From contig NZ_CP090978.1 of the NCBI RefSeq assembly GCF_021513275.1, positions 1,054,001-1,118,000 of the forward strand: 64,000 nucleotides of DNA. The letters are read 5' to 3'. A program made the translations under genes and the position numbers. The notes beneath the pieces were generated by a model. That model saw only the letters and a list, made by a program, of their open reading frames with translations, was not told the origin of the DNA and searched no databases. The stretch is from Paenibacillus hexagrammi (GTDB lineage: Bacteria; Bacillota; Bacilli; Paenibacillales; NBRC-103111). This document shows, one piece after another, positions 45,490 to 54,851 of this stretch (within the stretch, counting starts at the first letter, position 1; every line of letters begins with the position of its first letter).

Positions 45490-45772
45490 AATATGTAGCG
45501 AAGGCGTTATAAACAAAGACATGAACTTCCTGCAAGAACTGCCCAGAGATAGGAGACATTGGCTGCAAGCTCCTTCAGTCATTCAGTAAGTTTACCCCTT
45601 TGAAGCCGCGTTGTTGAATTCAGTCCTTTAACTGATAGTATACATCGCCGAGTCATTCCCGTTAACGAATGCTGATGAGGATCTAGCACTTCCTAGCGGG
45701 AGCGCGGATCGAACTAGGGTGGAACCACGAGCCGAGCGCACTCGTCCCTTTTTTGGGATGAGTGCTTTTTTG
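45490..45772 (+). ncRNA. T-box leader of thrS
   Basis: The leader has a long stem I region with AGAGATAGGAGACATTGGC, a canonical T-box AGGGTGGAACCACGAG (45716-45731) and a terminator GCACTCGTCCC/GGGATGAGTGC with T6 (45738-45771). An ACC triplet at 45594-45596 is a possible threonine specifier, but I could not fold stem I to confirm it. Uncharged tRNA-Thr should stabilise the antiterminator and allow thrS transcription. Confidence 0.92.
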
Positions 45773-45802
45773 CGTTCAATTTGATATATGGAGGATAACA
45801 AG

Positions 45803-47737
45803 ATGGTTGTACAAGTAAAACTACCGGATGGAGCAATTAGGGAATTTGCAGTAGGAACAACTATTGAACAAGTGGCAGAATCAATTTCTTCAGGTCTTAA
45901 GAAGAATGCAATTGGCGGAAAGGTTAACGGGAAGCCAGTTGATCTATCTTTTGCGTTGGAGCATGATGCTGATGTTGAGATTCTTACTTTAGATAGCGAA
46001 GCAGGTCTTGAAATATACCGTCACAGCACAGCACATCTAATGGCTCAAGCCATTAAGCGGATCTACGGTCAAAAAGCGGTGAAGTTAGGAATTGGTCCTG
46101 TTATTGAAGATGGCTTTTATTACGACATCGATTTGGAAAGTCCTTTAAATCCGGAGGATCTGGTGAAAATCGAGAAAGAGATGGAGCGGATCGCTCAGGA
46201 AAACTTGCCGATTACTCGACGGGTTGTAAGCCGGGAAGAAGCGGTACGTATTTTCACAGAGCTTGAAGACCCGCTTAAATTGGAATTGATTCGTGACTTG
46301 CCCGAAGATTCGGTCATTACGATCTATGATCAAGGCGAATTCTTCGATCTCTGCCGCGGCCCTCATCTTCCGTCTACAGGCAGAATTAAGGCGTTTAAGC
46401 TGCTTAGTGTTGCAGGCGCATACTGGCGCGGTGATGCCAAGAATAAAATGCTGCAGCGAATTTATGGAACAGCCTTCCCTAAGAAAGCGCAGCTTGACGA
46501 GCATCTGCATTTGTTGGAAGAAGCCAAGAAGAGAGATCACCGTAAACTCGGTAAAGAGCTGAAGATGTTCACGTTCTCTCGTGAAATTGGCCAAGGGCTT
46601 CCTCTGTGGCTCCCTAATGGAGCTAAGCTTCGCCAAACTATGGAGCGCTATATTGTAGATCTAGAGGAACGACTAGGCTACAACCACGTATATACACCGG
46701 TTCTTGCGAACGTAGATCTTTATAAAATTTCTGGACACTGGGACCACTATCATGAAGATATGTTCCCGAAAATGGAGATGGACAACGAAGAACTTGTACT
46801 CCGTCCAATGAACTGCCCGCATCACATGATGGTTTACAAGAGCGAAATGCGCAGCTACCGCGATTTGCCTGTCCGTATCGCCGAGCTCGGTACTATGCAC
46901 CGTTATGAAATGTCCGGGGCCCTTACTGGACTTCATCGCGTGAGAGCCATGACGCTCAATGACGCGCATATCTTCTGCCGTCCTGATCAAATCAAGGAAG
47001 AATTCGCTCGCGTTGTGAATTTGATCCGTCAGGTGTATGAGGATTTCGGCATTACGGAATACCGCTTCCGTCTTTCTTATCGTGATCCTCAGGATACAGA
47101 GAAGTATTTCCCGGATGACGCTATGTGGGAAACATCCCAACGCATGCTGCGTGAAGTAGTAGAAGAACTGGGATTACCGTTCTATGAAGCAGAGGGAGAA
47201 GCAGCGTTCTACGGTCCTAAGCTGGACGTGCAGATCAAGACTGCTCTCAAAAAGGAAGAAACATTATCCACAGCTCAACTGGATTTCTTGCTTCCTGAAC
47301 GATTCCAGCTGGAATATATCGGCGAGGATGGTCAGAAGCATCGTCCTGTTGTTATTCACAGGGGGATCATCAGTACCATGGAGCGTATGACGGCGTTCCT
47401 GTTGGAGAATTTCGCGGGAGCTCTTCCTACTTGGTTGATGCCTGTTCAAGCGAAAGTGATTCCGGTTTCTCCGAACTATGAAGCTTATTCTAACGAAGTA
47501 ACCGAGAAACTGCAGTTAGCAGGAATTCGGGTTGAAGCGGATAATCGTAATGAGAAGCTGGGGTATAAGATCAGGGAAGCCCAGCTGGAGAAGATTCCAT
47601 ATATGCTTGTAGTGGGCGAGAATGAAGTAAACAGCGGCAGTTTGTCTATTCGCAAACGCGGTCAAGGAGATCTTGGCACACATCCAATTGATCAAGTGAT
47701 TGGTATGATACAAGAAGAGATTCGTGCAAAAAAATAA
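45803..47737 (+). CDS. thrS: Threonyl-tRNA synthetase
   Basis: The 644-residue class II synthetase has an N-terminal TGS domain (about 1-62), the editing/SAD domain, the catalytic core with [12 protein letters not shown] (zinc-binding Cys) and [20 protein letters not shown], and a C-terminal anticodon-binding domain. Length is the same as B. subtilis ThrS. The start is ATG 45803 because GGAGG lies 8 bases before it; ATG 45788 overlaps that site. It is controlled by the T-box leader just upstream. Confidence 0.96.
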   Translation: MVVQVKLPDGAIREFAVGTTIEQVAESISSGLKKNAIGGKVNGKPVDLSFALEHDADVEILTLDSEAGLEIYRHSTAHLMAQAIKRIYGQKAVKLGIGPVIEDGFYYDIDLESPLNPEDLVKIEKEMERIAQENLPITRRVVSREEAVRIFTELEDPLKLELIRDLPEDSVITIYDQGEFFDLCRGPHLPSTGRIKAFKLLSVAGAYWRGDAKNKMLQRIYGTAFPKKAQLDEHLHLLEEAKKRDHRKLGKELKMFTFSREIGQGLPLWLPNGAKLRQTMERYIVDLEERLGYNHVYTPVLANVDLYKISGHWDHYHEDMFPKMEMDNEELVLRPMNCPHHMMVYKSEMRSYRDLPVRIAELGTMHRYEMSGALTGLHRVRAMTLNDAHIFCRPDQIKEEFARVVNLIRQVYEDFGITEYRFRLSYRDPQDTEKYFPDDAMWETSQRMLREVVEELGLPFYEAEGEAAFYGPKLDVQIKTALKKEETLSTAQLDFLLPERFQLEYIGEDGQKHRPVVIHRGIISTMERMTAFLLENFAGALPTWLMPVQAKVIPVSPNYEAYSNEVTEKLQLAGIRVEADNRNEKLGYKIREAQLEKIPYMLVVGENEVNSGSLSIRKRGQGDLGTHPIDQVIGMIQEEIRAKK

Positions 47738-47747
47738 ATGGTTCAGT

Positions 47748-47781
47748 AAGCAGGGGGCTAATTAAGCCTTCTGCTTTTTTC
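47748..47781 (+). terminator. Rho-independent terminator after thrS
   Basis: AGCAG..GGCT and AGCC..CTGCT pair around AATTA and are followed by six T residues. Confidence 0.8.
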
Positions 47782-47896
47782 TTTATCATGAATAATTCAG
47801 CATAATTAGGAAACCTTATACAGTGGGTCTGTATCCAACACGTATAGATCAGGAAGGATTTGGACAACCTGCTATGTAGGGGGAGGTATGTAAATT

Positions 47897-48664
47897 ATGT
47901 TGACCGAATTGTTAAGCCAGTCGAAGTGGTTCAGTGTGCTCATGGTCGTGAATGTTTTGCTCACGTTTTTTGGACAGGATGAAATCAAGGTTAGCCCGCC
48001 TGCGCAGCAGGTTCAAACAGCTGCTGCGGAGACCGCTTCCGCGTCTCCGAGTCCAAGTCCATCGAAGGAATCGGCTGCTGCAGCCATGCCTAGCGAACAA
48101 CCTGCTACTAACAACAGCTCTATCTACACTGCGGCTCAATCCGCAACTCATACATCGGTTAAGGAAGAGATTGAACTGAAGCCTGCCACTGCTGCCGCTA
48201 TGCCCTTAGCCCATGAACAGCAGCTGAACTTCAAGTACGTACCTAGGTTAGATTCTGATTTAAGCAAATTAAAAGCTGTTGAAGTCGTCGCGACCGGATA
48301 TTATGCAGGTAAGGAATCTACAGGCAAGAACCCGGATCATCCGGAATACGGCATCACCTTCTCGGGGATTAAGGTGAAGCGGGATGATAAAGCGTTGTCC
48401 ACGATTGCGGCAGACCCTTCGGTTTTTCCTTTAGGTACCGTATTGTTCATACCTGGTTATGGTTACGGTGTTGTAGCTGATATCGGAAGTGCTATTAAAG
48501 GAAAGAAAATCGATCTGTACTTTGACACGAAGGACCAGGTTTACAAAGAATGGGGCAAGAAAACCGTTAAAGTCTTTATTGTAAAAAAAGGCTCAGGTAA
48601 AGTAACGGATGTCATTTGGAATCAGCTTAAAGATGAAATATTGTCACCGACTAAAGCTTTATAG
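47897..48664 (+). CDS. Secreted 3D-domain protein (YuiC/YabE-like)
   Basis: The 255-residue protein has one N-terminal hydrophobic segment (about 8-26), a Ser/Ala/Pro-rich linker (about 35-100) and a C-terminal 3D domain with the three acidic positions in [22 protein letters not shown] and DLYFDT. The family cleaves or binds peptidoglycan, in some cases during spore germination. GGGGGAGG 9 bases before ATG is a strong ribosome site. It sits alone between thrS and a spore-protein gene. Confidence 0.88.
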   Translation: MLTELLSQSKWFSVLMVVNVLLTFFGQDEIKVSPPAQQVQTAAAETASASPSPSPSKESAAAAMPSEQPATNNSSIYTAAQSATHTSVKEEIELKPATAAAMPLAHEQQLNFKYVPRLDSDLSKLKAVEVVATGYYAGKESTGKNPDHPEYGITFSGIKVKRDDKALSTIAADPSVFPLGTVLFIPGYGYGVVADIGSAIKGKKIDLYFDTKDQVYKEWGKKTVKVFIVKKGSGKVTDVIWNQLKDEILSPTKAL

Positions 48665-48749
48665 AGCAGCACATCATAAATTTCCAACTCCGTTCCCATC
48701 ATAAAGTTCTCCACTTAAGGAGAAGCTATTTATATGGGAGGTGATAGAC

Positions 48750-48869
48750 ATGGCAAAGAACAAAAACAACAAAAAGCAAGCGCAAGACGTAGAATTCGCA
48801 GCGGAAACATCGATGCCTAACAACAATAATAATCAGGCGAATACGCAAAACCAAACTCAAAACAAATAA
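48750..48869 (+). CDS. Gamma-type small acid-soluble spore protein, 39 residues
   Basis: ATG 48750 follows a strong GGGAGGTG site. The 39-residue protein is rich in Asn, Gln and Lys and has one copy of the gamma-SASP motif, EFAAET, near residue 15. Gamma-SASPs are amino-acid stores degraded in germination. Members in B. subtilis have two longer repeats, so this is a minimal form. The gene is too short for routine gene calling. Confidence 0.75.
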   Translation: MAKNKNNKKQAQDVEFAAETSMPNNNNNQANTQNQTQNK

Positions 48870-48898
48870 GTTTTGAGAAAATAAGCAAGATCTAAGGT

Positions 48899-48925
48899 AG
48901 AGGGGCGATCATTCGCCTCTCTTTA
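48899..48925 (+). terminator. Rho-independent terminator after the SASP gene
   Basis: AGAGGGGCGA and TCGCCTCTCT pair with a four-base loop, followed by TTT. Confidence 0.7.
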
Positions 48926-48938
48926 ATTTGTTGTTAAG

Positions 48939-48959
48939 AAAGTATAAGTTTTATACTTT
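48939..48959. promoter_or_regulatory. Perfect palindrome upstream of the chemoreceptor-like gene
   Basis: AAAGTATAA, GTT and TTATACTTT form a perfect nine-base inverted repeat. Another perfect palindrome, TCGTCCTT with AGGACGA, lies about 30 bases further on. Either may be an operator for the chemoreceptor-like gene at 49099, whose probable -10 is TATAAT at about 49053. The 48870-49098 space contains no gene. Confidence 0.4.
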
Positions 48960-49098
48960 TGCTTCGCATCAACCTTGACAAACGCGCTCGTCCTTTAAGG
49001 ACGACGAATTCGTTTATCCTTGGATCTTTTCAACTATCCTTTTTTTCGATATAATGTAACAAAAAATAACATAGGTTCCTTATGGAAGGAGTGCCAAA

Positions 49099-50631
49099 AT
49101 GCCCATGAACGTACATAACAAACGAAGCGGCTTGTTCTTAGGTGTTACTCTAGCCGGTATTGTAGTCAGTTTGCTGTCAGTTGTATCACCGTCTCGATGG
49201 TCGACAATTGTCACGCTGGCTGTTTTTTTATTTTTAGGGGTATATGGATGGTTAGGAAGGAGCGGGAGTGCAGCTGCAGGCGGGAATGAAGTGGCAAAGA
49301 ATGAGCACGAGCAATTTATTTCCTTTATTCAAGAATCCCAGGTTGTTGCCGACCGTCTGGCTGGTGCTGTAGAAGAAGTGAACCGTTCGGTGTCTCAATT
49401 AACGCAGATTGCCGACATGTCAATCCAAGGAGAAGAAGACCTGAAGGCTCGAAGTTATCATGCTGTGGAACAAATGCAGGAAGCGTTCGCGTCGATCCAG
49501 CAGGTAGCTGCTGCCGCTGATCAAATTTTAGACTCGTCCTTACATATGCATCAAGAAAGCGAGCAGACGAAGGATACGGTAGTGGAAGTTTGCAGGTCGC
49601 TTAATGCCACGGATGAAGTGATGAGTGAACTGCATAGAAACACAGATATTATGCAAAAAAAGATTCAGGACTTAACTGCCCATACGTCCAAGATTGAGGA
49701 AATTAATACGTTTGTTGCCGAAGTCGTTTCACAGACATCCCTGCTTGCGTTAAACGCATCTATTGAAGCGGCTCGTGCGGGAGAGCAAGGGCGAGGATTC
49801 TCCGTTGTCGCGCAGGAAATCAAGAAGCTGGCGGCCCAAAGTCATGAAGCCGTAACCCGATCGTCCGAAATTTTGACCTCGATTGAAAGTGGTGTGTCGC
49901 AGGTCGTAGCCGCTGTTGACGAAGAAAAGAAATCGGTGGAACGAGGTATTTCGGAAATGAAAATCATCAAGGAAAAAATTGATGTTATCTTTTCCCTGAT
50001 TGTTCATGTCAACAGCCTTGTCGCGAGCACCACGAGTGCTACAGAGCAGCAGTCCTCCTTGGTTACAGGAACAACCTCATCCTTGGGAATGGTTGTTGAT
50101 TTAATGAATGAGGCTATGAGCAGTGTGGAGCATACCCTAGTGCAGATGAAAAAGCAGCGCAAAGAAGTTGAGATGCTGCGCAGCTTGAATGTGAATCTGG
50201 ATCGCTCCTCGTCCGAGCTGATCACGGCGATTCAAGCAGTCGACCTGGAGACGAAGGAGACGGAGCTGCAAGCAAATGTGAACGAGATGAAGCAGCTACT
50301 CAATTCGATCTCGCTGATGCCCGACATTGCTTCTTTACAGGAAAACAAACACGCTGCCGAGCTAAGTGCGATTTTGCGGAAAACAGCAGGTATGGAAGCG
50401 ATTTGGTCCAATCGGGCTGATGGAACATTTATCTACTCGTTACCGGAAGCAGGTCTGGCTAATGCCAAGAGCAGAGAATGGTGGAAGCAGGCCATGAGCG
50501 GACAATTGTATATCTCCGAGTCGTACGTGTCAGCTATTACGAAAAAGCCCTGCAAAACCTTGTCTAAAGCAATTCTGGGTTCAGACGGATCTCCCATTGG
50601 CGTTATAGGCATTGATTTAATGCTGAAATAA
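49099..50631 (+). CDS. Methyl-accepting chemotaxis-like protein with C-terminal Cache-like region
   Basis: The 510-residue protein has two N-terminal hydrophobic segments (about 10-28 and 36-52) with almost no extracellular loop, then a coiled signalling domain with the receptor hairpin [20 protein letters not shown] and ARGFSVVA-like region. The final part (about 425-510; [19 protein letters not shown] and [12 protein letters not shown]) looks like a single Cache domain. Cache domains usually sit outside the cell before the first helix, so this order implies cytoplasmic sensing. AAGGAGTG precedes ATG 49099. Confidence 0.8.
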   Translation: MPMNVHNKRSGLFLGVTLAGIVVSLLSVVSPSRWSTIVTLAVFLFLGVYGWLGRSGSAAAGGNEVAKNEHEQFISFIQESQVVADRLAGAVEEVNRSVSQLTQIADMSIQGEEDLKARSYHAVEQMQEAFASIQQVAAAADQILDSSLHMHQESEQTKDTVVEVCRSLNATDEVMSELHRNTDIMQKKIQDLTAHTSKIEEINTFVAEVVSQTSLLALNASIEAARAGEQGRGFSVVAQEIKKLAAQSHEAVTRSSEILTSIESGVSQVVAAVDEEKKSVERGISEMKIIKEKIDVIFSLIVHVNSLVASTTSATEQQSSLVTGTTSSLGMVVDLMNEAMSSVEHTLVQMKKQRKEVEMLRSLNVNLDRSSSELITAIQAVDLETKETELQANVNEMKQLLNSISLMPDIASLQENKHAAELSAILRKTAGMEAIWSNRADGTFIYSLPEAGLANAKSREWWKQAMSGQLYISESYVSAITKKPCKTLSKAILGSDGSPIGVIGIDLMLK

Positions 50632-50709
50632 TAGTTCTCTTTTTTATGATTTTAGTGTAAAATAAGATTACTGTGATGAATGTTGACATGGGGAGATAGG
50701 TGAGATGTC

Positions 50710-51087
50710 ATGTTGAATGCTTTACGATCGGACGGCAAGTCACAAACTACATCAAGAAAAGCCGCAGAGATATTTCCTTTTTTGGAAGCCTACATTGCGC
50801 GCAAGGAACAGCAAGCCTCCGAAATCGAGCAGGTTGTTGAGCGGTATGAAAGAAAAAGAATGAAGGAAGAGCGGGCCTATCAAGCGATGTCTTCCATTCG
50901 CCGGATGTTTTCCGGGAAGAAGCCTGATCACCACTTGGCTGTTGAATATATTCATTATGTCAAAAAGCCGATGGAGCAAGTAAAGAAGCTGCGGGAAGAG
51001 ATTGAGCAAGCTCGAGCCATCCTGAATGGTTCCAAGCCAAATGATGTAATTTCGGTACCTGCGGAGATTGAACAGCATCTGTCCTAA
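50710..51087 (+). CDS. Hypothetical coiled-coil protein
   Basis: The 125-residue protein is highly charged and helical, with coiled-coil-like heptads (RKEQQASEIEQVVERYERKR and PMEQVKKLREEIEQARAIL). It has no signal peptide or membrane segment. It starts 78 bases after the chemoreceptor-like gene in the same direction and may be co-expressed. I do not recognise the family. Confidence 0.65.
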   Translation: MLNALRSDGKSQTTSRKAAEIFPFLEAYIARKEQQASEIEQVVERYERKRMKEERAYQAMSSIRRMFSGKKPDHHLAVEYIHYVKKPMEQVKKLREEIEQARAILNGSKPNDVISVPAEIEQHLS

Positions 51088-51101
51088 ATGATTATATACA
51101 G

Positions 51102-51127
51102 TCCTTTCGAGAGAAAGGGCTTTTTTG
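51102..51127 (+). terminator. Rho-independent terminator
   Basis: CCTTTC and GAAAGG pair around a short loop and are followed by six T residues. It ends the unit with the coiled-coil protein. Confidence 0.8.
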
Positions 51128-51132
51128 TTGCG

Positions 51133-51170
51133 AAAAAAACCTCCTTCGTTTCCGCAGAAACAAAGGAGGT
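51133..51170 (-). terminator. Rho-independent terminator of amt
   Basis: On the minus strand ACCTCCTTT...GTTTC and GAAAC...AAGGAGGT form an extended stem followed by T7. It lies directly after the amt stop. Confidence 0.85.
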
Positions 51171-51180
51171 CAACCGTCAG

Positions 51181-52470
51181 CTACTTACTGTTCTTCAGTT
51201 CGCTCAAATCGATAAAGCCATCTTCCTGGCTGTATGCAGGGACTCCATGAATCCCTACATCCAGACCAACCAGCTCTTCATCTCTACTGACGCGCAGAGG
51301 GACGATGCGATTAATGAGCTTTAAGAAGATCCAAGTTAAAACAAAACCCCATATGCATACTACGATCAAACCAAGCAGTTGGACACCCAAAAGCCCAAAG
51401 CCGCCGCCATAAAATAAACCGGCTGTCCCTTCGCGAATCGCGTTAGGCTGCGCGCATAGACCAACCGCTATCGTTCCAATACTTCCGCTAATGCCGTGAA
51501 CAGGGAAGGCGCCGACCGGGTCATCAATTCCCTTGGATTCAAGGATTTCAGTTGCATATACCATGGCGATCCCGCATACAGCTCCTATTATTATAGCAGC
51601 GACATCACTAACGAAGGCGCACCCCGCGGTAATCCCTACCAGACCAGCTAAGGCGCCGTTAATGACCATCGGTGGGTCAGCCTTGCGGTATCGAAACATC
51701 GTGAACAAGATACAAGTGGCACTCCCCGATGCCGCTGCCAGCATGGTGGTAACTGCAATGTGGCCAATGGAACTGTTAGTTGCGCTAAGTGTACTGCCTG
51801 AGTTAAAGCCAAACCATCCAAACCAGAGGATGAAGGCTCCTACTGAAGCAAGCGGTAGGTTGGAAGGAGGGACAATATTGGCTGAACCGTCAGCAGAGAA
51901 TTTGCCGATCCGGGGCCCGATTATGATCGCAGCCGCTAATGCGGAGAATCCTCCCAGAGCGTGGATTACCGCGGAACCGGCAAAATCAACCATCCCCAGC
52001 TTCCCGAGCCATCCATTGACAGCCCAGACCCAGTGTCCTGCAATCGGATAGATTAATGCTGTCATCGCGATTGTATATAAAATGTAGGCACGGAAATTAA
52101 TTCGCTCAGCTACCGCACCGGAAACAATAGAGATTACTGCAATTACGAAGGCGCATTGGAACAACCAATAGGTTTCATGTGAGATAGTTAGATCAATGTG
52201 TGTTAAATCTCCTCCCATGAAAAATCCTGTTATTCCGATGAAACCGCCTACATCCTTGCCGTACATTAGACCGAATCCGATAAAATAAAAAATAAGAGCC
52301 CCAAAAGCAATGTCGACAAATACTTTCATAATGATGCTTACCGCATTCTTTTGCCTAACGAATCCTGCTTCCAGTAGAGCAAAGCCGCCTTCCATCAGCA
52401 AAATCATGGCTGCAGTCAAAACGACCCAAATGGTGTCAAGGCCGCTGGTAAGCTGCTTAATTGCATCCAT
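51181..52470 (-). CDS. amt: Ammonium transporter, Amt/NrgA type
   Basis: The 429-residue protein has about 11 transmembrane helices and Amt hallmarks: DTIWVVLTAAMILLMEGGFA at the start, GYFFMGGD-like and DFAGSAVIHALGGFSALAAA, then the later HGISGSIGTIAVG. It conducts ammonium. The start is ATG 52470, 10 bases after AAGGAG; the longer frame to 52512 has 14 polar residues upstream of it. A GlnR/TnrA-like box is found 79 bases upstream. No glnK/glnB gene is adjacent. Confidence 0.92.
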   Translation of the reverse strand: MDAIKQLTSGLDTIWVVLTAAMILLMEGGFALLEAGFVRQKNAVSIIMKVFVDIAFGALIFYFIGFGLMYGKDVGGFIGITGFFMGGDLTHIDLTISHETYWLFQCAFVIAVISIVSGAVAERINFRAYILYTIAMTALIYPIAGHWVWAVNGWLGKLGMVDFAGSAVIHALGGFSALAAAIIIGPRIGKFSADGSANIVPPSNLPLASVGAFILWFGWFGFNSGSTLSATNSSIGHIAVTTMLAAASGSATCILFTMFRYRKADPPMVINGALAGLVGITAGCAFVSDVAAIIIGAVCGIAMVYATEILESKGIDDPVGAFPVHGISGSIGTIAVGLCAQPNAIREGTAGLFYGGGFGLLGVQLLGLIVVCIWGFVLTWIFLKLINRIVPLRVSRDEELVGLDVGIHGVPAYSQEDGFIDLSELKNSK

Positions 52471-52548
52471 TATCCCATCTCTCCTTATATTTCTTGTTTG
52501 CTTTTGGCACAATTATACGGTTCTGATGATAATGATGTCAACGAAAGA

Positions 52549-52565
52549 CGTAAGAAAATATAACA
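52549..52565. promoter_or_regulatory. GlnR/TnrA-like box upstream of amt
   Basis: CGTAAGAAAATATAACA matches the GlnR/TnrA consensus TGTNAN(A/T-rich)TNTNACA at 12 of 13 defined positions. It is 79-95 bases before the amt start, suitable for nitrogen control of this transporter. Confidence 0.65.
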
Positions 52566-52609
52566 TAAAAAGCGGAAAGTTCGTCTTTTCGAATTTCATG
52601 TGAAAGAAT

Positions 52610-52669
52610 GTGCGATATTCGCACGTTTCTCGGTCTAGAGACGGAGCATATGGTCAATCCTTCGTCTCT
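52610..52669. promoter_or_regulatory. Palindrome and hairpin upstream of the LiaF-like gene
   Basis: GTGCGATATTCGCAC (52610-52624) is a perfect six-base inverted repeat around TAT. A hairpin with AGAGACGGAG (52637-52646) and CTTCGTCTCT (52660-52669) follows, then TTTCAAG. The first may be an operator; the second may be a leader hairpin in the LiaFSR-like transcript. Confidence 0.4.
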
Positions 52670-52741
52670 TTTCAAGCTGCCGCTCATCTTATAGACTAGG
52701 AGTATCAGCAAAAACAAGCACACAAATTGGAGGAAGCACAT

Positions 52742-53785
52742 ATGAATCCGCACCTGTTTCAGCGTGTTATGTGGGGGCTCGTTCTAGTCACGGCAGGCGT
52801 AATTTTTCTGCTCGATCAAACGGGTTTAATCAAAATTGATATTGGGTATATCTTTTCCACTTATTGGCCAGCCATTCTTATTTTTTACGGATTAATGGGA
52901 TTGGGCATGTATCGTCGTCATCACCGGGGAGGGGCATTATGGAGCTTGATGCTTTGCGCAGTCGGTGTCATATTTTTACTCAGAAATTTGGGCCTAACCG
53001 ATCTATCACTTGCGCAAATGTTTCAATATCTATGGCCCGTTGCTTTAATCTTGGCTGGTCTTAATGTGATGTTTCGGCCATCCCACAGAGAGGGCGCTAA
53101 AGATTGGCGGTCCAATCAGGAAGCCCGGAGAGAAGAACGTGAGGCTCGCCGCGCAGCAAGGCATGCGGAACGTGACAAGTATATGCACGACTGGGGACGC
53201 TCCAAGTGGAATCAAGAAGAGAAGCCAATTAGCGGAGAAGCATCTGTAGGCGGTAAGCGGGAATTAAGTGAAGAAGAAAAAGCAGTGCTTCAAGATATAC
53301 ATGGCGGCGAGTACGATCCCAAGCTACATCATGAAGGATGGGACATGCCGCAGTCGAAGATGAAAACCAAATATGATCAGTATGCCAAGAGCTTTGATTC
53401 TGGCAACGTCCTGCATAGGCACGGTTTTATCGGAGATGTCCACTTGGGACAGGAGCCTTGGGAGTTAAGGCCAATCCAGATTTCGCATTTTATCGGCGAC
53501 TCCGTTATCGATTTGACCCGGGCTAGTATTCCGATTGGCGAAACACCGATTTATGTAAATGCATTTATCGGCGACGTTAAAATTTTCATTCCAAATGATA
53601 TCGACTTGGAAGTTAGAGTAATCGCAAGCTCTTTCATCGGAGATATGAAAGTGCTTGATCGCCGGGAGAGCGGATTTATGCGCAGTGTTCGGACCCAGAC
53701 CTCCCAGTATGAAGAAGCGGAACGAAAGCTGATCGTAACGACCAGTATGTTCATCGGTGATATCACGATAAAAAAAATAGGTTAA
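52742..53785 (+). CDS. LiaF-like membrane protein
   Basis: The 347-residue protein has four N-terminal hydrophobic segments (about 1-110), a basic-acidic coiled linker (about 115-200) and a C-terminal LiaF beta domain. That domain carries five FIGD motifs (HGFIGD, SHFIGD, NAFIGD, SSFIGD, SMFIGD), which suggests a beta-solenoid with one FIGD per turn. LiaF usually inhibits the LiaRS response to wall antibiotics. The start at ATG 52742 follows TTGGAGGA. It is the first gene of a three-gene operon with the kinase and regulator. Confidence 0.88.
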   Translation: MNPHLFQRVMWGLVLVTAGVIFLLDQTGLIKIDIGYIFSTYWPAILIFYGLMGLGMYRRHHRGGALWSLMLCAVGVIFLLRNLGLTDLSLAQMFQYLWPVALILAGLNVMFRPSHREGAKDWRSNQEARREEREARRAARHAERDKYMHDWGRSKWNQEEKPISGEASVGGKRELSEEEKAVLQDIHGGEYDPKLHHEGWDMPQSKMKTKYDQYAKSFDSGNVLHRHGFIGDVHLGQEPWELRPIQISHFIGDSVIDLTRASIPIGETPIYVNAFIGDVKIFIPNDIDLEVRVIASSFIGDMKVLDRRESGFMRSVRTQTSQYEEAERKLIVTTSMFIGDITIKKIG

Positions 53786-53795
53786 GGAAGCGACT

Positions 53796-54851
53796 ATGTA
53801 CAAATTGAGAATGTTCAATATGAAATGGCAGCTTCTCAGTTATTTCTTCGTGGCCAGTCTGATTACAGGATCCAGTATTTATATTGCGCTTGAGTACTTT
53901 CGTGAGTATTTTGCTTTCTGGGAATTTAAAATGTGGCTCTTCGTTCTTATATTAGCGGTTTGTTTAACTGTCGGCTATATCGCTACTAAGAGATGGCAGC
54001 GCAAAGTGGATGAGCTTCATCTTGCTATGCTTGAAATTTCAAAAGGGAATTTCTCCAGCCGTATCGACATGGAGCCGGTCGAACCTTTCTTATATTTGTA
54101 CGACGCTTTTAATACGATGGCCTCAGCTGTTGAACAGCGGGTTCAATTGCTGCAGCGATTAGGGGAAGCGGAAGCGATACGTGAGCAGGAGCTTACGGAG
54201 TCGGCTGTTATGGAGGAGCGCCGAAGACTGGCCCGGGATCTTCACGATACGGTCAGCCAAGAGCTATTTGCCATTCATATGTCAGCGTCATCCTTGCCCA
54301 AGATTCTGGAGCGAAATCCAGCTGCTGCCGGTAAGGTCATGGATCAATTGATTCAAATGTCACATCATGCTCAGAAGCAAATGCGCGGACTCATATCCCA
54401 GCTTAGACCCATTGAATTGAACGATATGACGCTTCATGAAGCCCTCGAGAAGTGGTTTCCCGAATACTGTCGGGCCCATGAATTGCAGGGCCAGCTTGAT
54501 GTTGCGGTACATGCTGAGATGTCGGAAGCTATCGAGCACCAGTTGTTTCTGATTGTCCAGGAAGGAATGGCTAACGTAGTCAAGCATGCATCCGCTAGAG
54601 AAGTGCGCTTGTCGATTCATGAGCGGGAGCATCAATTTATTCTTCAGCTTCAAGATAACGGTCAAGGCTTTGAACGAAGAGACAACTCAACCTCCCATGG
54701 GCTTAGTACGATGCAGGAAAGAGCGCAGAAGCTTGGCGGGGAAGTTGAAATCATGAGCAAGCTGGGAGAAGGAACCCGGGTTAGGGTCAAAATTCCGCGT
54801 TTTTCGGAACATGGAGAAAGCGAAAGACGTGAAAGGGGAATAGAAGGCTAA
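53796..54851 (+). CDS. LiaS-like sensor histidine kinase
   Basis: The 351-residue kinase has two N-terminal helices with a short external loop (about 10-68), HAMP, a HisKA_3 domain with the phosphoacceptor in RRLARDLHDTVSQELFAIH (about residue 150), and the ATPase domain with HGLSTMQERAQKLGG. Short-loop kinases of this type detect cell-envelope stress. It begins 10 bases after the LiaF-like gene and overlaps the regulator gene by one base. Confidence 0.92.
   Translation: MYKLRMFNMKWQLLSYFFVASLITGSSIYIALEYFREYFAFWEFKMWLFVLILAVCLTVGYIATKRWQRKVDELHLAMLEISKGNFSSRIDMEPVEPFLYLYDAFNTMASAVEQRVQLLQRLGEAEAIREQELTESAVMEERRRLARDLHDTVSQELFAIHMSASSLPKILERNPAAAGKVMDQLIQMSHHAQKQMRGLISQLRPIELNDMTLHEALEKWFPEYCRAHELQGQLDVAVHAEMSEAIEHQLFLIVQEGMANVVKHASAREVRLSIHEREHQFILQLQDNGQGFERRDNSTSHGLSTMQERAQKLGGEVEIMSKLGEGTRVRVKIPRFSEHGESERRERGIEG

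Noticed and set aside
51533-52051. Open frame of 172 codons opposite amt
   Set aside because: It mirrors the membrane helices of the transporter gene and has no ribosome site.
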